Shown piece by piece: positions 26,701-34,630 of a stretch of 64,000 nucleotides of DNA. Below the pieces are notes generated by a model, which saw nothing but the letters and a program-made list of their open reading frames with translations, had not been told where the DNA came from and searched no databases. The DNA is from Bacteroidales bacterium (GTDB lineage: Bacteria > Bacteroidota > Bacteroidia > Bacteroidales > UBA3663), in contig JAILKE010000038.1 of NCBI GenBank assembly GCA_024694125.1, forward strand, positions 1-64,000, given 5' to 3'. The stretch's first letter is position 1. Every line of letters begins with the position of its first letter. The position numbers were made by a program, and so were the translations under genes.

Positions 26701-27296
26701 TGACCCTGAAGTGCCTGTCCAACCCAATCATCTCAACACAGCAATATGTGCTGAACAATCAGTTCACCACCTTCACCGGCTCGTCATCGCACGGCAACGT
26801 GAAGTACTCGCTGACGGACCTGCAGGAAGGTACCTACCAGGCTACTTTCCGTGTGTGGGACGTATATAACAATGTTTCGTCGCGCACCTTCACATTCGAA
26901 GTGAGCAACGAATCGCTCCCCGAGATAGCGAGCCTGCAAGCCTACCCATCACCTGCCACACAGGGCAGTACGGTCACCTTCCAGGTGCTGCACAACCGCC
27001 CCGAGAGCGCCGACCAACTCCGCCTGCAGATATACACGCAGACAGGTGTCAAGGTCCTGGACAAGGAGGTATCGACCAGTTCGTGCGAAGTGGTCTATCT
27101 GGAACAGAATGCCACCTCGGTCCTCCAGACCTCGTCCTACATGAATGCGGACGAGACCAGCCAACTCCTGGGCCGCACCACCATGACGTGGACTGCCGAT
27201 GTCGCTCCTGGCATCTACCTCTACCGTGTCTATCTCTCGGCAGGCAGCGAAGAAACGGCTTCGGAATCGCAAAAGTTGATAATCACAGCCCATTGA
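23766..27296 (+). CDS. porU: Type IX secretion system sortase PorU (C25 peptidase)
   Basis: Removes the C-terminal signal of type IX cargo at the cell surface and attaches the protein to anionic LPS. 1176 residues, usual for PorU. Signal peptide (MTAMLLAWGTLTPTVDAA), an N-terminal beta domain, then the gingipain-like caspase-fold domain with catalytic His663 in LDYAGHGAANN and Cys696 in WIMASCNVARWDD. Ig-like region and a C-terminal domain with YPSPATQGSTVTFQV ... APGIYLYRVYLSAG, the type IX-signal fold that PorU itself keeps. porV follows after 52 bases, the standard arrangement. Confidence 0.95.
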   Translation: MTQYRTHLTRWMTAMLLAWGTLTPTVDAATEHTWAENSVLAKGIWVKIALSRDCDGIYQISYSDLRKWGFSDPSQVGVYGFGGHKLSENLADGHIDDLPEVATLHDADKERILFYGRGLVSWSYTASNGFVQQQHPYANMEHGTYACYFLHQKEDEAPLSLEEQASDDATSATLTLTEYDEYWLHETAEANLGNAGQEWYGESFINQTVQSFSMPEETALKGHSFLPGTTRITVAFATKASATSTLQIALNDSVLGSLSIGSTSEYGSENSYDATLTKVSTLSSPTVKLTYKAGSSSPSAARLNYIRLQGKCALQASSQEPYMLFRNAKAISRRVAYKLSGLNSQMQVWDVTSPNDIRHQQLLGDTLFVPSTTGLREYAVVNLQSTAYPTVYSYGALSRTQDLHGCDSINLVIVAPTGLFQQADSLAHYRARYDQLSCAVVSPDAIYNEFSSGVPDATAIRLFLKRLYDRETARVKSDDERQLRYLLLFGDGSYDNYSACASKYMLPCYENTQSLTETGSYVTDDYFGMLDDEVSSLAYGTLDVGVGRIPASSSEEADEMLAKITGYDQKRYGSWRNRICFLADDEKIENGTLKDPENEHVSHCDEMASILEQQGHKELAIQKIYLPAYQQTSTTSGTDYADARKDLYNALQEGVLMLDYAGHGAANNICHEQLITVNTASQLRMSHLPLWIMASCNVARWDDDDASLCEALVLNPNGGAAAVLGAAREVYMTNNRNLNRQLMTHLCDRLPDGSPYALGDVIKAAKCNMTGDANKLSYNLLGDPSMTLALPSRRVVVDSIHGEFKTLSTVTIYGHVNQSDGEEMDTDFSGLLYSTIYDAVDTLTCDQGLWNGENAFSFTARKRRLFSGRSIVQKGQFEFTFMMPQDISYNEGNGLMNFYAWNGGLCEASGYYEDFAIERDATADTEADTTPPTIIACFMDSPDFADGDRVSTTPFFYAEVADASGINATGNSIGHDITLTLKCLSNPIISTQQYVLNNQFTTFTGSSSHGNVKYSLTDLQEGTYQATFRVWDVYNNVSSRTFTFEVSNESLPEIASLQAYPSPATQGSTVTFQVLHNRPESADQLRLQIYTQTGVKVLDKEVSTSSCEVVYLEQNATSVLQTSSYMNADETSQLLGRTTMTWTADVAPGIYLYRVYLSAGSEETASESQKLIITAH

Positions 27297-27348
27297 TTTA
27301 CAATTGGACGATTTACTATTTACAATTCTACCGAAACACAATTGATCT

Positions 27349-28575
27349 ATGAAAAAAATCATATTTTCTCTCCTCTCATTGGCTTGTGCCTCTTCGACCG
27401 TCTGGGCCGACACATCGGATGAATCGAGCACGACCACCGATATGGCCAAGCAATACAACCCCATCCATACCGAGGCAATCTCGCTGGGTATCACACCCGA
27501 TGCCCGCGCTGGCTCTATGGGTGACGTCGGCGCCGCAACCGAACCAGATGAAAACAGCCAGTACTGGAACCCTGCCAAATATGCCTTTGCCTATAGCCGC
27601 GGCGGCATATCGGTCAACTATACCCCATGGTTGCGCAAGATAGTCAGCGACATCAACATCGCATACGTCTCGGGATACTGGAAATTCGGTTACTACGACA
27701 ACCAGGCTGTATCGGCCTCGCTGCGCTACTTCGGACTGGGCGAGGTTCAAGTGGTCAACTGGGAAGACCCGACTAAAGTCATCCAGGTCATCAACCCAAT
27801 GGAGATGGCTCTGGACCTGGGCTACAGCCGCCAGTTGAGCGAGAGTTTCTCCATGGGCGTCGTGATGCGCTACATCCACAGTAAGATGACCTACACCGAC
27901 AGCGACAACGAACCTGCCAACACATGGGCGGCCGACCTGGCAGCCTACTACACGGCCTATCCGCAAGTGGGCTACAGCGAATGTCAGTGGTCATGGGGTG
28001 CCAACATATCGAACATTGGCGGCAAGGTATCGTACGATGGTGGTGCTACCTCCTTCTTCCTGCCCTGCAACTTGCGTCTGGGCACCTCGTTCACCTTCCC
28101 CATCGACGACTACAACCTGATGTCGCTCAACTTCGATGCCAACAAACTGCTGGTGCCTTCGTTCCCACAGTCGTACCAGTTCTACGACGCTGACGGACAA
28201 CTCGATGACGAGGCCTACCAGGCTGCCAAACAGGAATACTACGACATGTCGGGCATCAAGGGCCTGTTCAAGTCCTTCAGCGACGCTCCTGGCGGTGGTA
28301 CCGAGGAGTTTCACGAGATTAACTGGGGATTCGGCCTGGAGTACACCTACGACCGCCGTTTCTTCCTGCGCGCCGGCTACCATCACGAGAATGAGTACAA
28401 GGGCAACCGTAAGTACTTCACCTTTGGCGGCGGCATCGTGCTCAACGTCTTCCACATCGACGCTGGCTATGTGATGAGCACTGCCCAACAGTCGGCATTG
28501 GACCAAACTCTGCGCTTCTCCCTCGGCTTTGACCTGGAGGGCATTCGCGACCTGGTGGGCAGCAACCGCCGATAA
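27349..28575 (+). CDS. porV: Type IX secretion outer-membrane protein PorV
   Basis: FadL-like 14-strand barrel that carries cargo from the translocon to PorU in the attachment complex. 408 residues; signal peptide MKKIIFSLLSLACASSTVWA; family hallmarks ISLGITPDARAGSMGDVGAAT, QYWNPAKYAFA, ISVNYTPWLRKIVSDINIAYVSGYWKF and the C-terminal GLEYTYDRRFFLRAGYHHENEYKGNRKYFTFGGG (split here for length of strand motifs). It ends with FSLGFDLEGIRDLV. Co-transcribed with porU by position. A strong terminator follows. Confidence 0.95.
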   Translation: MKKIIFSLLSLACASSTVWADTSDESSTTTDMAKQYNPIHTEAISLGITPDARAGSMGDVGAATEPDENSQYWNPAKYAFAYSRGGISVNYTPWLRKIVSDINIAYVSGYWKFGYYDNQAVSASLRYFGLGEVQVVNWEDPTKVIQVINPMEMALDLGYSRQLSESFSMGVVMRYIHSKMTYTDSDNEPANTWAADLAAYYTAYPQVGYSECQWSWGANISNIGGKVSYDGGATSFFLPCNLRLGTSFTFPIDDYNLMSLNFDANKLLVPSFPQSYQFYDADGQLDDEAYQAAKQEYYDMSGIKGLFKSFSDAPGGGTEEFHEINWGFGLEYTYDRRFFLRAGYHHENEYKGNRKYFTFGGGIVLNVFHIDAGYVMSTAQQSALDQTLRFSLGFDLEGIRDLVGSNRR

Positions 28576-28636
28576 TCGGGCACAATCACCCCATCAACGC
28601 TCTATTTTTGAACAAAATAACTCAGTATAAGATACA

Positions 28637-28681
28637 AAAAAGTGAAAATCGCAACACATTTTCACTTTTTTTCTTTTTTTT
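28637..28681 (+). terminator. Intrinsic terminator of porUV
   Basis: AAAAAGTGAAAAT / ATTTTCACTTTTT perfect 13-bp stem with an 8-base loop and long T-rich tail. Confidence 0.9.
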
Positions 28682-28715
28682 TGCATAATTTGATACAACA
28701 TATTGATTTTTTTTG

Positions 28716-28723
28716 TATTTTTG
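28716..28723 (+). promoter_or_regulatory. -7 box for the anchored unknown protein gene
   Basis: TATTTTTG followed by CGCC, about 97 bases before the ATG at 28820. Confidence 0.5.
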
Positions 28724-28819
28724 CGCCATTAAATGAATTAGTAATGAATCCTAACGCGAGCTCGTTTGGAATTACCACAGATTGAAACAGCCAAATAATA
28801 AACCCAAAACAATCATAAT

Positions 28820-29830
28820 ATGGAGACGAAAAAAACAGTCCTCATTTCTAGTGTTTGCGCAGTAATTTTAGGCGCAGGAATTTACTTCTATCATGATTGG
28901 AGTGTAAAACAGGCCGTTGCTCAGTACAACGAGGAGCACATGACCTTAGCAGAAAAAGATCCTGAGTATGCTACACTGCTCGACAAGGTAGCAAAGGCTA
29001 CTGACATGAAAGATGTTACCGAATTTGCAGAATTCAAGAAAGCTTTCAGTAATGCTTTCCCAGAGAACAGCGCACAGGCAAGACTCTTGAAACTCGACAA
29101 TTTGAAAGGATCAAGCATATTGCTCATCCCTCAGCCAACAACCAAGGTCGATTACTTCGGAGAGAAGACTCCCGATACATTGTACCACTACAAGGGAGAT
29201 GTCCACACACCTGACAGCATGGCCCGTCTGCGCTTCGACATCTCGGCTCGCGGCATCGTAGCTGAAATCAACATGGCAGATTGCTTCCGCACCAAGGAAC
29301 AGCAGATTCCTGCCGATGCCAAGTTCCTCTCATGCAACTGGAAGCAGAAGGACACAAGCAAGATTGATTATTCAATCGAATTCGAAGATTGCCTCGCTTC
29401 ACACGGCGCACTCACATTGCACGTCACCGGCGACAACGGCAGCTACATCTCTATTGGCTCGGACGTCGAGTTGCCCAACAATGCAACCCTCATCATCAAC
29501 GATGGCAAGAACACAATCCACGAGATCAAGGGTAAGGTTCGCGACAAGAACATCTACCAGATCACTGACATCGAGAAGATGGCCGAAGTATTCTACTCTC
29601 CTACAGACGAGATCATCATCTCTATCTGCGCAGTAGATAGCAAGGGCTCCTCGATGAACTTCTCACAGAAGTGGATCAGACCTAACATCTGGGCAGCTTT
29701 CGCTCCCGCAGCAGGTCTCTCTCCTGCTCAGGTATTTGACAGCATCTGCAGTGGTCAGGATTTCCGCAACATCGTACGCAAAGCCACCATGCATGAACTG
29801 GATATGAAAATTCCTGCCTTCAAGAATTAA
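28820..29830 (+). CDS. Unknown membrane-anchored periplasmic protein
   Basis: I do not recognise this 336-residue protein. It opens METKKTVLISSVCAVILGAGIYFYHDW, a single uncleaved anchor or signal segment (the first residues echo the DegP start). A charged helical stretch follows (about 30-85, EEHMTLAEKDPEYATLLDKVAKATDMKDV). Residues 95-260 look beta-rich (TKVDYFGEKTPDTLYHYKGDV, ARLRFDISARGIVAEIN, ALTLHVTGDNGSYISIG) and the end is helical (SPAQVFDSICSGQDFRNIV). Composition and codons are like its neighbours, and it has its own promoter and terminator, so it is a real single-gene unit. Confidence 0.8.
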   Translation: METKKTVLISSVCAVILGAGIYFYHDWSVKQAVAQYNEEHMTLAEKDPEYATLLDKVAKATDMKDVTEFAEFKKAFSNAFPENSAQARLLKLDNLKGSSILLIPQPTTKVDYFGEKTPDTLYHYKGDVHTPDSMARLRFDISARGIVAEINMADCFRTKEQQIPADAKFLSCNWKQKDTSKIDYSIEFEDCLASHGALTLHVTGDNGSYISIGSDVELPNNATLIINDGKNTIHEIKGKVRDKNIYQITDIEKMAEVFYSPTDEIIISICAVDSKGSSMNFSQKWIRPNIWAAFAPAAGLSPAQVFDSICSGQDFRNIVRKATMHELDMKIPAFKN

Positions 29831-29870
29831 TTGACAACGAATGGCTTTACAGCCAACCGACAAAATAGAA

Positions 29871-29906
29871 GACCGCAGCACCTCCCGGTGTTGCGGTCTT
29901 TTTTTA
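29871..29906 (+). terminator. Intrinsic terminator
   Basis: GACCGCAGCACC / GGTGTTGCGGTC 12-bp stem (one G-U), 4-base loop, then a run of seven T. Confidence 0.92.
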
Positions 29907-29909
29907 CTT

Positions 29910-29988
29910 CGTACGAAAATAAAAATAAAAAAACGATAACGATAACGAAAACGAAAAAAACGATAACGAAAACGATAACAATAAGAGA
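29910..29988. repeat. CGATAACGAAAAC word array
   Basis: After ttcgtacgaa the sequence is built from ataaaa, cgataacg and aaaacg words. The same vocabulary recurs at 13190-13260 and 20827-20945 (opposite strand) and at 31973-32085. Confidence 0.6.
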
Positions 29989-30042
29989 ATATACTCATTT
30001 ATGGCGATTAAACGAGAGCAATAAAATCGACATTATTGGGTA

Positions 30043-30073
30043 TTGCCCAAACTATAGAAAAGGACTACCTTTG
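30043..30073 (+). promoter_or_regulatory. Promoter of the flavodoxin gene
   Basis: TTG (30043-30045), 20 bases, TACCTTTG (30066-30073). The 70-base leader can fold: CGGAG-tattga-CTCCG inside an outer CGGCT/AGCCG pairing (about 30077-30119). Confidence 0.65.
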
Positions 30074-30148
30074 CACCGGCTAAAATAAGAATCGGAGTAT
30101 TGACTCCGGAAATTGAGCCGAATCTTTAATACATTTTTTTCAATAAAC

Positions 30149-30643
30149 ATGAAACAAACTATTGTTATTTACGGTTCTACAACCGGTACATGCGAGTCTA
30201 TTGCTCAGAACATCGCCGCTAAGCTTGGTGTTGAGGCAATCAATGTAAGCGATCTCACTGCTGACGTAATTGCAGCCAATGACAACCTGTTGCTGGGTAC
30301 CTCTACATGGGGTTCGGGCGAGGTTCAGGACGACTGGTATTCGGGCATCGAGACCCTCAAGGGTGCATCGATGGCAGGCAAGAACGTCGCTCTGTTCGGT
30401 TGCGGCGACAGCGCAAGCTACTCTGATACGTTCTGCGGCGGTATGTTCACCGTTTACGAGGCTGCCAAGGCTGCAGGTGCCAACATCATCGGTCAGGTTT
30501 CGACCGACGGCTATACATTCGACGATTCACAGGCTGTAGTGGACGGCAAGTTCGTAGGTCTGGCTCTGGACAACGACAATGAAAGCGACCAGACCGACAG
30601 CCGCATCGATGCCTGGCTGGAGGCAATTAAGCCATCTCTTTAA
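30149..30643 (+). CDS. fldA: Flavodoxin
   Basis: Small FMN electron carrier, often replacing ferredoxin under iron limitation. 164 residues from MKQTIVIYGSTTGTCESIAQ; the FMN phosphate-binding loop GSTTGTCE and the aromatic-loop region LGTSTWGSGEVQDDWYSG are clear, as are CGDSASYSDTFCGG and TDGYTFDDSQAVVDGKFVGLALD. The length is that of a long-chain flavodoxin. The upstream in-frame ATG at 30113 adds a non-conserved leader and is rejected. Own promoter and terminator. The nearby heme operon suggests iron-responsive control, which is inference. Confidence 0.95.
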   Translation: MKQTIVIYGSTTGTCESIAQNIAAKLGVEAINVSDLTADVIAANDNLLLGTSTWGSGEVQDDWYSGIETLKGASMAGKNVALFGCGDSASYSDTFCGGMFTVYEAAKAAGANIIGQVSTDGYTFDDSQAVVDGKFVGLALDNDNESDQTDSRIDAWLEAIKPSL

Positions 30644-30655
30644 TTTAGTATATAG

Positions 30656-30690
30656 GGACTCAGGGCGACCTGAGTCCTTCTCTTTTCCTT
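30656..30690 (+). terminator. Intrinsic terminator of fldA
   Basis: GGACTCAGG-gcga-CCTGAGTCC (GNRA loop) followed by TTCTCTTTT. Confidence 0.85.
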
Positions 30691-30820
30691 GTATCGCAAT
30701 ATTCTGTCAGCATTCATGCAGAACGAGGCAGAAACGCACGTGGAGCACGAAAGGTAATTACAATAGACCGACCGACTCTACCCTCGACAGGAAATTGCGA
30801 AAATTGAACAAACTAACGAT

Positions 30821-31966
30821 ATGAAACATTTCTTTACTATCATCGGGTTAATACTACTATATTACATAGCCGCTCTGGCATGTAATATTCTGGGATTCCT
30901 ACATCCCTTCTTGTGGGTATATTCAGCGCTAACCTGTGCCATCGTCACAGCTTGGCCCTACTGTAAGTTGGTCAAACTATACCCACGCTTCGGTATGGCG
31001 CTGCTCACCACTGCCGTAGTCACATTGATCTATCTGGCTATGGGCGAAGGGGACATGCTGTACATCTGGTTGTCACTGGCCATCGGCATTGCAGCCGAAG
31101 TGGCTCGACTGGCTGGGGGATATCGCTCGTTCACCTCACGCATCTTAGGCTACTGCATCATCACGCTCCTCCCCTTCTCCAACACGCTCCGCATGTGGAT
31201 TGACCATGATCATGCCATGGTCCAGACCACTGAGGAGATGGGTGCCGAGTATGCCGCGCAGATGGAGCATGTTCTCTCTCCCTGGTTGCTCGCTCTGATC
31301 ATCGTATGTACATTGATTCTGGCAGCCATCATGGCGCTGATCTGCTACCGCCGCGAGTGGTACCAGTATATGCTCGACAACTGCAGCAAACCTCACAACA
31401 ACTGGTTCGGCACCTTCATGCTCCGTTTCGGTATGAACCAGGGGCACAAGATCCTGACGAAGTTCGCCTTTGAGAACGTCCAGTTGGACAAGGAACGCGA
31501 CATCCTCGACATCGGTTGCGGCGGCGGACACAATCTGTCGGTCTATCTGAAACGCCTGCCCCAAGCCAAAGTCTATGGTCTGGACTACTCCGAAAAGAGT
31601 GTAGAGGTCTCTCGTCAGGTCAATATCCGCGAGGTCAACCAGGGTCGTTGCATCGTCATGCAGGGCAATGTGGCAGAACTGCCATTTGAGGCTGAATCGT
31701 TTGACCTTGTCTCGGCCTTCGAGACGATATACTTCTGGCCTACCATTCAGGATTGCTTCAACGGTATCTACAATATTGTTCGTCCCGGCGGCCGTTTCAT
31801 GGTTACTGGCGATGTTCCTGAACTGGCCTCCAAATGGGCCAACAGCTACGAAGGCATGCATGTATATACCGCCCAACAGGTATCGGACATGATGAAAGTT
31901 GCGGGATTCAGCAAAGTTGAGGTATTCGACAACAAAGTGGCCATGGTCATCGTGGGAACGAAGTAG
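30821..31966 (+). CDS. Fusion of MptD/Trep_Strep-type ECF S-component and class I methyltransferase
   Basis: 381 residues. Residues 1-185 hold about five or six membrane helices and match the MptD (TIGR02185, Trep_Strep) ECF transporter substrate-binding family: HPFLWVYSALTCAIVTAWPY, KLYPRFGMALL, IGIAAEVARLAGGYRS, ILGYCIITLLPFSNTLRMW and EEMGAEYAAQMEHVLSPWLL. Residues about 190-381 are a SAM-dependent methyltransferase: motif I ILDIGCGGGHNLSVYL, the acidic end of strand 2 in VYGLDYSEKSVEVS, then LPFEAESFDLVSAFETIYFW and VRPGGRFMVTGD. The fusion suggests that the imported compound is methylated on entry. No ECF energising module (EcfA/A'/T) is in view. The substrate is unknown. Confidence 0.8.
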   Translation: MKHFFTIIGLILLYYIAALACNILGFLHPFLWVYSALTCAIVTAWPYCKLVKLYPRFGMALLTTAVVTLIYLAMGEGDMLYIWLSLAIGIAAEVARLAGGYRSFTSRILGYCIITLLPFSNTLRMWIDHDHAMVQTTEEMGAEYAAQMEHVLSPWLLALIIVCTLILAAIMALICYRREWYQYMLDNCSKPHNNWFGTFMLRFGMNQGHKILTKFAFENVQLDKERDILDIGCGGGHNLSVYLKRLPQAKVYGLDYSEKSVEVSRQVNIREVNQGRCIVMQGNVAELPFEAESFDLVSAFETIYFWPTIQDCFNGIYNIVRPGGRFMVTGDVPELASKWANSYEGMHVYTAQQVSDMMKVAGFSKVEVFDNKVAMVIVGTK

Positions 31967-31972
31967 GGACTT

Positions 31973-32085
31973 CGTACTAAAACGATAACGAAAACCAAAA
32001 CTTCGTACTAAAACGAAAACCAAAACCAAAACTCCGTACCAAAACGATAACTTCGTACCAAAACGATAACCAAAACGAAAAAAAA
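31973..32085. repeat. TTCGTACTAAAACGATAACGAAAAC word array
   Basis: Five imperfect repeats of (ct)tcgtac(t/c)aaaacgataac/caaaac directly after the methyltransferase stop; same vocabulary as 29910-29988. Confidence 0.65.
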
Positions 32086-32087
32086 TT

Positions 32088-32120
32088 GGAGGCAGATGCT
32101 CATTTCGAGTGTCTGCCTCC
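32088..32120. terminator. Bidirectional terminator hairpin
   Basis: GGAGGCAGA (32088-32096) pairs exactly with TCTGCCTCC (32112-32120), with inner TGCTC/GAGTG wobble pairing; A-run on the left gives a U-tract for the minus strand. It lies between two converging genes. Confidence 0.75.
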
Positions 32121-32355
32121 TAAGTTTTATACTGGCTCCGTTCCTTCCTATTCCTGGAAAATGTTAACCAAGTACTAATCTGTATTCAAAGCTACGTATA
32201 TCTAAAGATCTTTGGTCCATGCCCCAGAAAAATCAATTAAATGAGGGCCATGTTTTGCGATGAGAATTGGGCCAAAGAGAATAAAATTGCGAGTTAAAGG
32301 AGTTTTCGAACCAGCACAGGAAGAAAAGGACTGGAATCGAGAACCTACAAGGACA
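32121..32355. other. Spacer with inverted repeats downstream of the OFA transporter
   Basis: No gene seen. CTTTGGtCC (about 32210) and GGgCCAAAG (about 32267) are inverted, with further partial pairing between them. On the minus strand there are fragments resembling tRNA T-arms (GGTTCTCGATTCC, GGTTCGAAAACTCC) but no complete tRNA can be folded. Confidence 0.35.
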
Positions 32356-33549
32356 TCATTCAAAGACAGCCTGGGCCGACTTCTGGTTGCGAAGGTTGAT
32401 AGCAATACCAAGGCTGATGAGGTAGAGCACGCTCAACACCATGAAGACATGCTGGAAAGTACCGCCACAGAAATTGATGATGAGGTTAGTGAGCTGATTG
32501 CCCGACAGACCTGCCCATGCCCATGCAGAAAGAGCGAAACCGTGAATGGTCGAGATCTTGTCCATGCCGAACTTACTGTAGAGCAGCGTAGGCAATGTTG
32601 AGAAACCTCCGCCGTAACCAGCATTGATCACACAGAGCATGATCACAGCAATGACGATGTGCGGCGTGGCAGAGAACGACGAACAGATAGAAACAATAGC
32701 GCTGGAGGCAAAGATGATGATATAGATGTGCTCCTTGCGACGCATGAAGTCACTGACCGACGAATAGCCGAAACGGCCCACTGTATTGAATACTGCAGTG
32801 GCAGACGAGAGCAATCCGACGCTCGATATACCGACCAGCAGAGCCAGGTTCTTCTCGAACGAGATAATAGCCAGACCACAAGTGATATTGAGATAGAAAA
32901 TAATCCAGATCTTAATGTAGGTAGGATTGAAGATGATGCGGAGTGCCTCCTTCATCGAGAATGGATCCTGCTTCTCGACCCAGCCTTCTGGTTTGCGGAT
33001 GAGCAGAGCGGCAGTAAGCATGAAGAAGATACTGATACATGCCATAGTAATCAAGGTAGTCTGAACCCCATGCACGTCATTGCACCACTCGATGAAGGGA
33101 GAGAAGAGCACCTTGCTCAGACCGAAGCCCGAGATAGCGATGCCCGTAGCCAGACCCTTGTGGCGCGAGAACCAGAGCATCAACGTCTTGACCGGCGAGA
33201 GATAACCCAGTCCCAGGCCAATACCCATCAAGCAGCCATAACTGAACATCAGACCAGCCACACTGTGAGCGCGAATAGCTACTACCGACAGGAGCAAGCC
33301 CGAAGCGAAACATATACACGACAATAAACTGCTCAATCGGACAGCCTTCTCCACGAATCGGCCACCCAGGGCGGCACTCATACCCAAGAAGAAGATTGCC
33401 AACGAGAAGGCGAACTCAATACTTGATACATTTACTCCCATTTCGGCAGCAATATCACCCTTGAGCAATGACCAGCAATAGACACTGCCAATACAGCTGT
33501 GCAAAAACAAGGCGGGTACAGCACCGCGCATCCATTTGTTGTTGAACAT
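32356..33549 (-). CDS. MFS transporter, oxalate/formate antiporter (OFA) family
   Basis: 397 residues with twelve predicted membrane helices. MFNNKWMRGAVPALFLHSCIGSVYCWSLL and the cytoplasmic loops PVKTLMLWFSRHKGLATGIAISGFGLSKVLFSPF and GRFGYSSVSDFMRRKEH are typical of the OFA subgroup, which exchanges small mono- or dicarboxylates (oxalate/formate, lactate, pyruvate). The substrate is not determinable. It is divergent from an AraC-type regulator across a 158-base spacer with repeated half-sites, so regulation by that neighbour is likely. A TACCTTTG box lies 41 bases upstream. Confidence 0.85.
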   Translation of the reverse strand: MFNNKWMRGAVPALFLHSCIGSVYCWSLLKGDIAAEMGVNVSSIEFAFSLAIFFLGMSAALGGRFVEKAVRLSSLLSCICFASGLLLSVVAIRAHSVAGLMFSYGCLMGIGLGLGYLSPVKTLMLWFSRHKGLATGIAISGFGLSKVLFSPFIEWCNDVHGVQTTLITMACISIFFMLTAALLIRKPEGWVEKQDPFSMKEALRIIFNPTYIKIWIIFYLNITCGLAIISFEKNLALLVGISSVGLLSSATAVFNTVGRFGYSSVSDFMRRKEHIYIIIFASSAIVSICSSFSATPHIVIAVIMLCVINAGYGGGFSTLPTLLYSKFGMDKISTIHGFALSAWAWAGLSGNQLTNLIINFCGGTFQHVFMVLSVLYLISLGIAINLRNQKSAQAVFE

Positions 33550-33589
33550 GATAATTGTGTATTTACGTTTTAGTTCTTATTGGTCGGTG

Positions 33590-33597
33590 CAAAGGTA
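33590..33597 (-). promoter_or_regulatory. -7 box of the OFA transporter gene
   Basis: TACCTTTG followed by CACCG on the minus strand. Confidence 0.6.
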
Positions 33598-33630
33598 GCA
33601 CTTTCTATTTAAAATAATGCTATCAAAAGA

Positions 33631-33698
33631 TGCCAAAAAATGGTAAATTAAGGAACAAAGGTTTAAAAATTCTCAAATCTACCATTGAATATTTGGTA
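33631..33698. promoter_or_regulatory. Candidate operator: repeated TACCA/TGGTA half-sites
   Basis: TGGTA at 33641-33645, TACCA at 33680-33684 and TGGTA at 33694-33698, the last two forming an inverted pair with a 9-base spacer; TGCCA at 33631 is a near match. They lie between divergent promoters. Confidence 0.35.
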
Positions 33699-33727
33699 TT
33701 TACAACATGAAACTATATTTTTGTTGC

Positions 33728-34621
33728 ATGAAAAACAACACGATAACTACCTATCATCTCTCCGAGTCCCACGAAGGGGATGAGAGATTCAGACTGCGGC
33801 ACATGCCCGAGGCATTTGCCAAGGAGGGCTTGCGCAACGAGCAGTTGCATGCCCACACATTCTATACCATCATCTGGTTCCAGGAGGGCTGTGGCAATCA
33901 TTATGTAGATTTCGATGCTTATCCGGTATTACCAGGTCGAGTATTCTTCCTCTCCCCCGGTCAGCTGCATTGTTTCGACAGCCGGCATGACCAGAAGGGC
34001 TATATTTTGGAATTCAGCAATGACTTCCTGCAGGACGAGATGTCGAGCGAGAGCCTCTTTCTGAAGTACGACGTCTTCAACGCCTTCGACACGCTGCCCT
34101 ATCGTGACATGTGCCCCCGCGGCACCGAGGCATTGCAGCGCATCACCGATGCCATAGAGCGCGAACAGGAGCAGGCCGATGCCTTTGCGCACCACGACAG
34201 CCTGACCATGCTGGTGCGTCTTTTCCTGATCAACGTACAGCGATGCGGCAGCGTTGACAATCATAGAGCTGCCCTCACGTTCACATCGCCCAAGCACAGG
34301 CTCTTCGTTCGGTTCCGCCAGACACTGGAACGCAACTTCGCCCATATACATACGGTACAGGAGTATGCCCGACAACTGGGCGTGACGGCCAAGACACTCA
34401 CCACCTGCACGATGGACTGCGCACGGGAGACTCCCTTGGCGCTCATCAATGACCGTCTGATACTCGAGGCGCGCCGTCTGCTGCGCTACACCGACCAGAC
34501 GAGCAAGGAGGTAGCCTTCCGACTGGGTTTTGACGATCCCTCGTACTTCGTCAAGTTCTTCAAGCGCGAGACCGGCCTGCTGCCGCTCGACTTCCGCGAA
34601 GGCAAACAGGTACAATCCTGA
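33728..34621 (+). CDS. AraC-family transcriptional regulator with cupin sensor domain
   Basis: About 297 residues. N-terminal cupin-like ligand domain (about 35-100: EQLHAHTFYTIIWFQEG, DFDAYPVLPGRVFFLSPGQLHCF), C-terminal double helix-turn-helix AraC domain (about 200-290: VQEYARQLGVTAKTLTTCTM, RLILEARRLLRYTDQTSKEVAFRLGF, DPSYFVKFFKRETGLLPLDFR). TATTTTTG at 33716-33723 ends just before the ATG at 33728, so the transcript could be nearly leaderless; alternatively the ATG at 33707 is used from an earlier promoter. Probable controller of the divergent OFA transporter. Confidence 0.88.
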   Translation: MKNNTITTYHLSESHEGDERFRLRHMPEAFAKEGLRNEQLHAHTFYTIIWFQEGCGNHYVDFDAYPVLPGRVFFLSPGQLHCFDSRHDQKGYILEFSNDFLQDEMSSESLFLKYDVFNAFDTLPYRDMCPRGTEALQRITDAIEREQEQADAFAHHDSLTMLVRLFLINVQRCGSVDNHRAALTFTSPKHRLFVRFRQTLERNFAHIHTVQEYARQLGVTAKTLTTCTMDCARETPLALINDRLILEARRLLRYTDQTSKEVAFRLGFDDPSYFVKFFKRETGLLPLDFREGKQVQS

Positions 34622-34630
34622 CCTACCGCC

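Noticed and set aside
32290..32355. tRNA T-arm-like pieces on the minus strand
   Set aside because: No acceptor, D or anticodon arms can be built; joining them with the half at 20288 would need distant, unsupported pairing.
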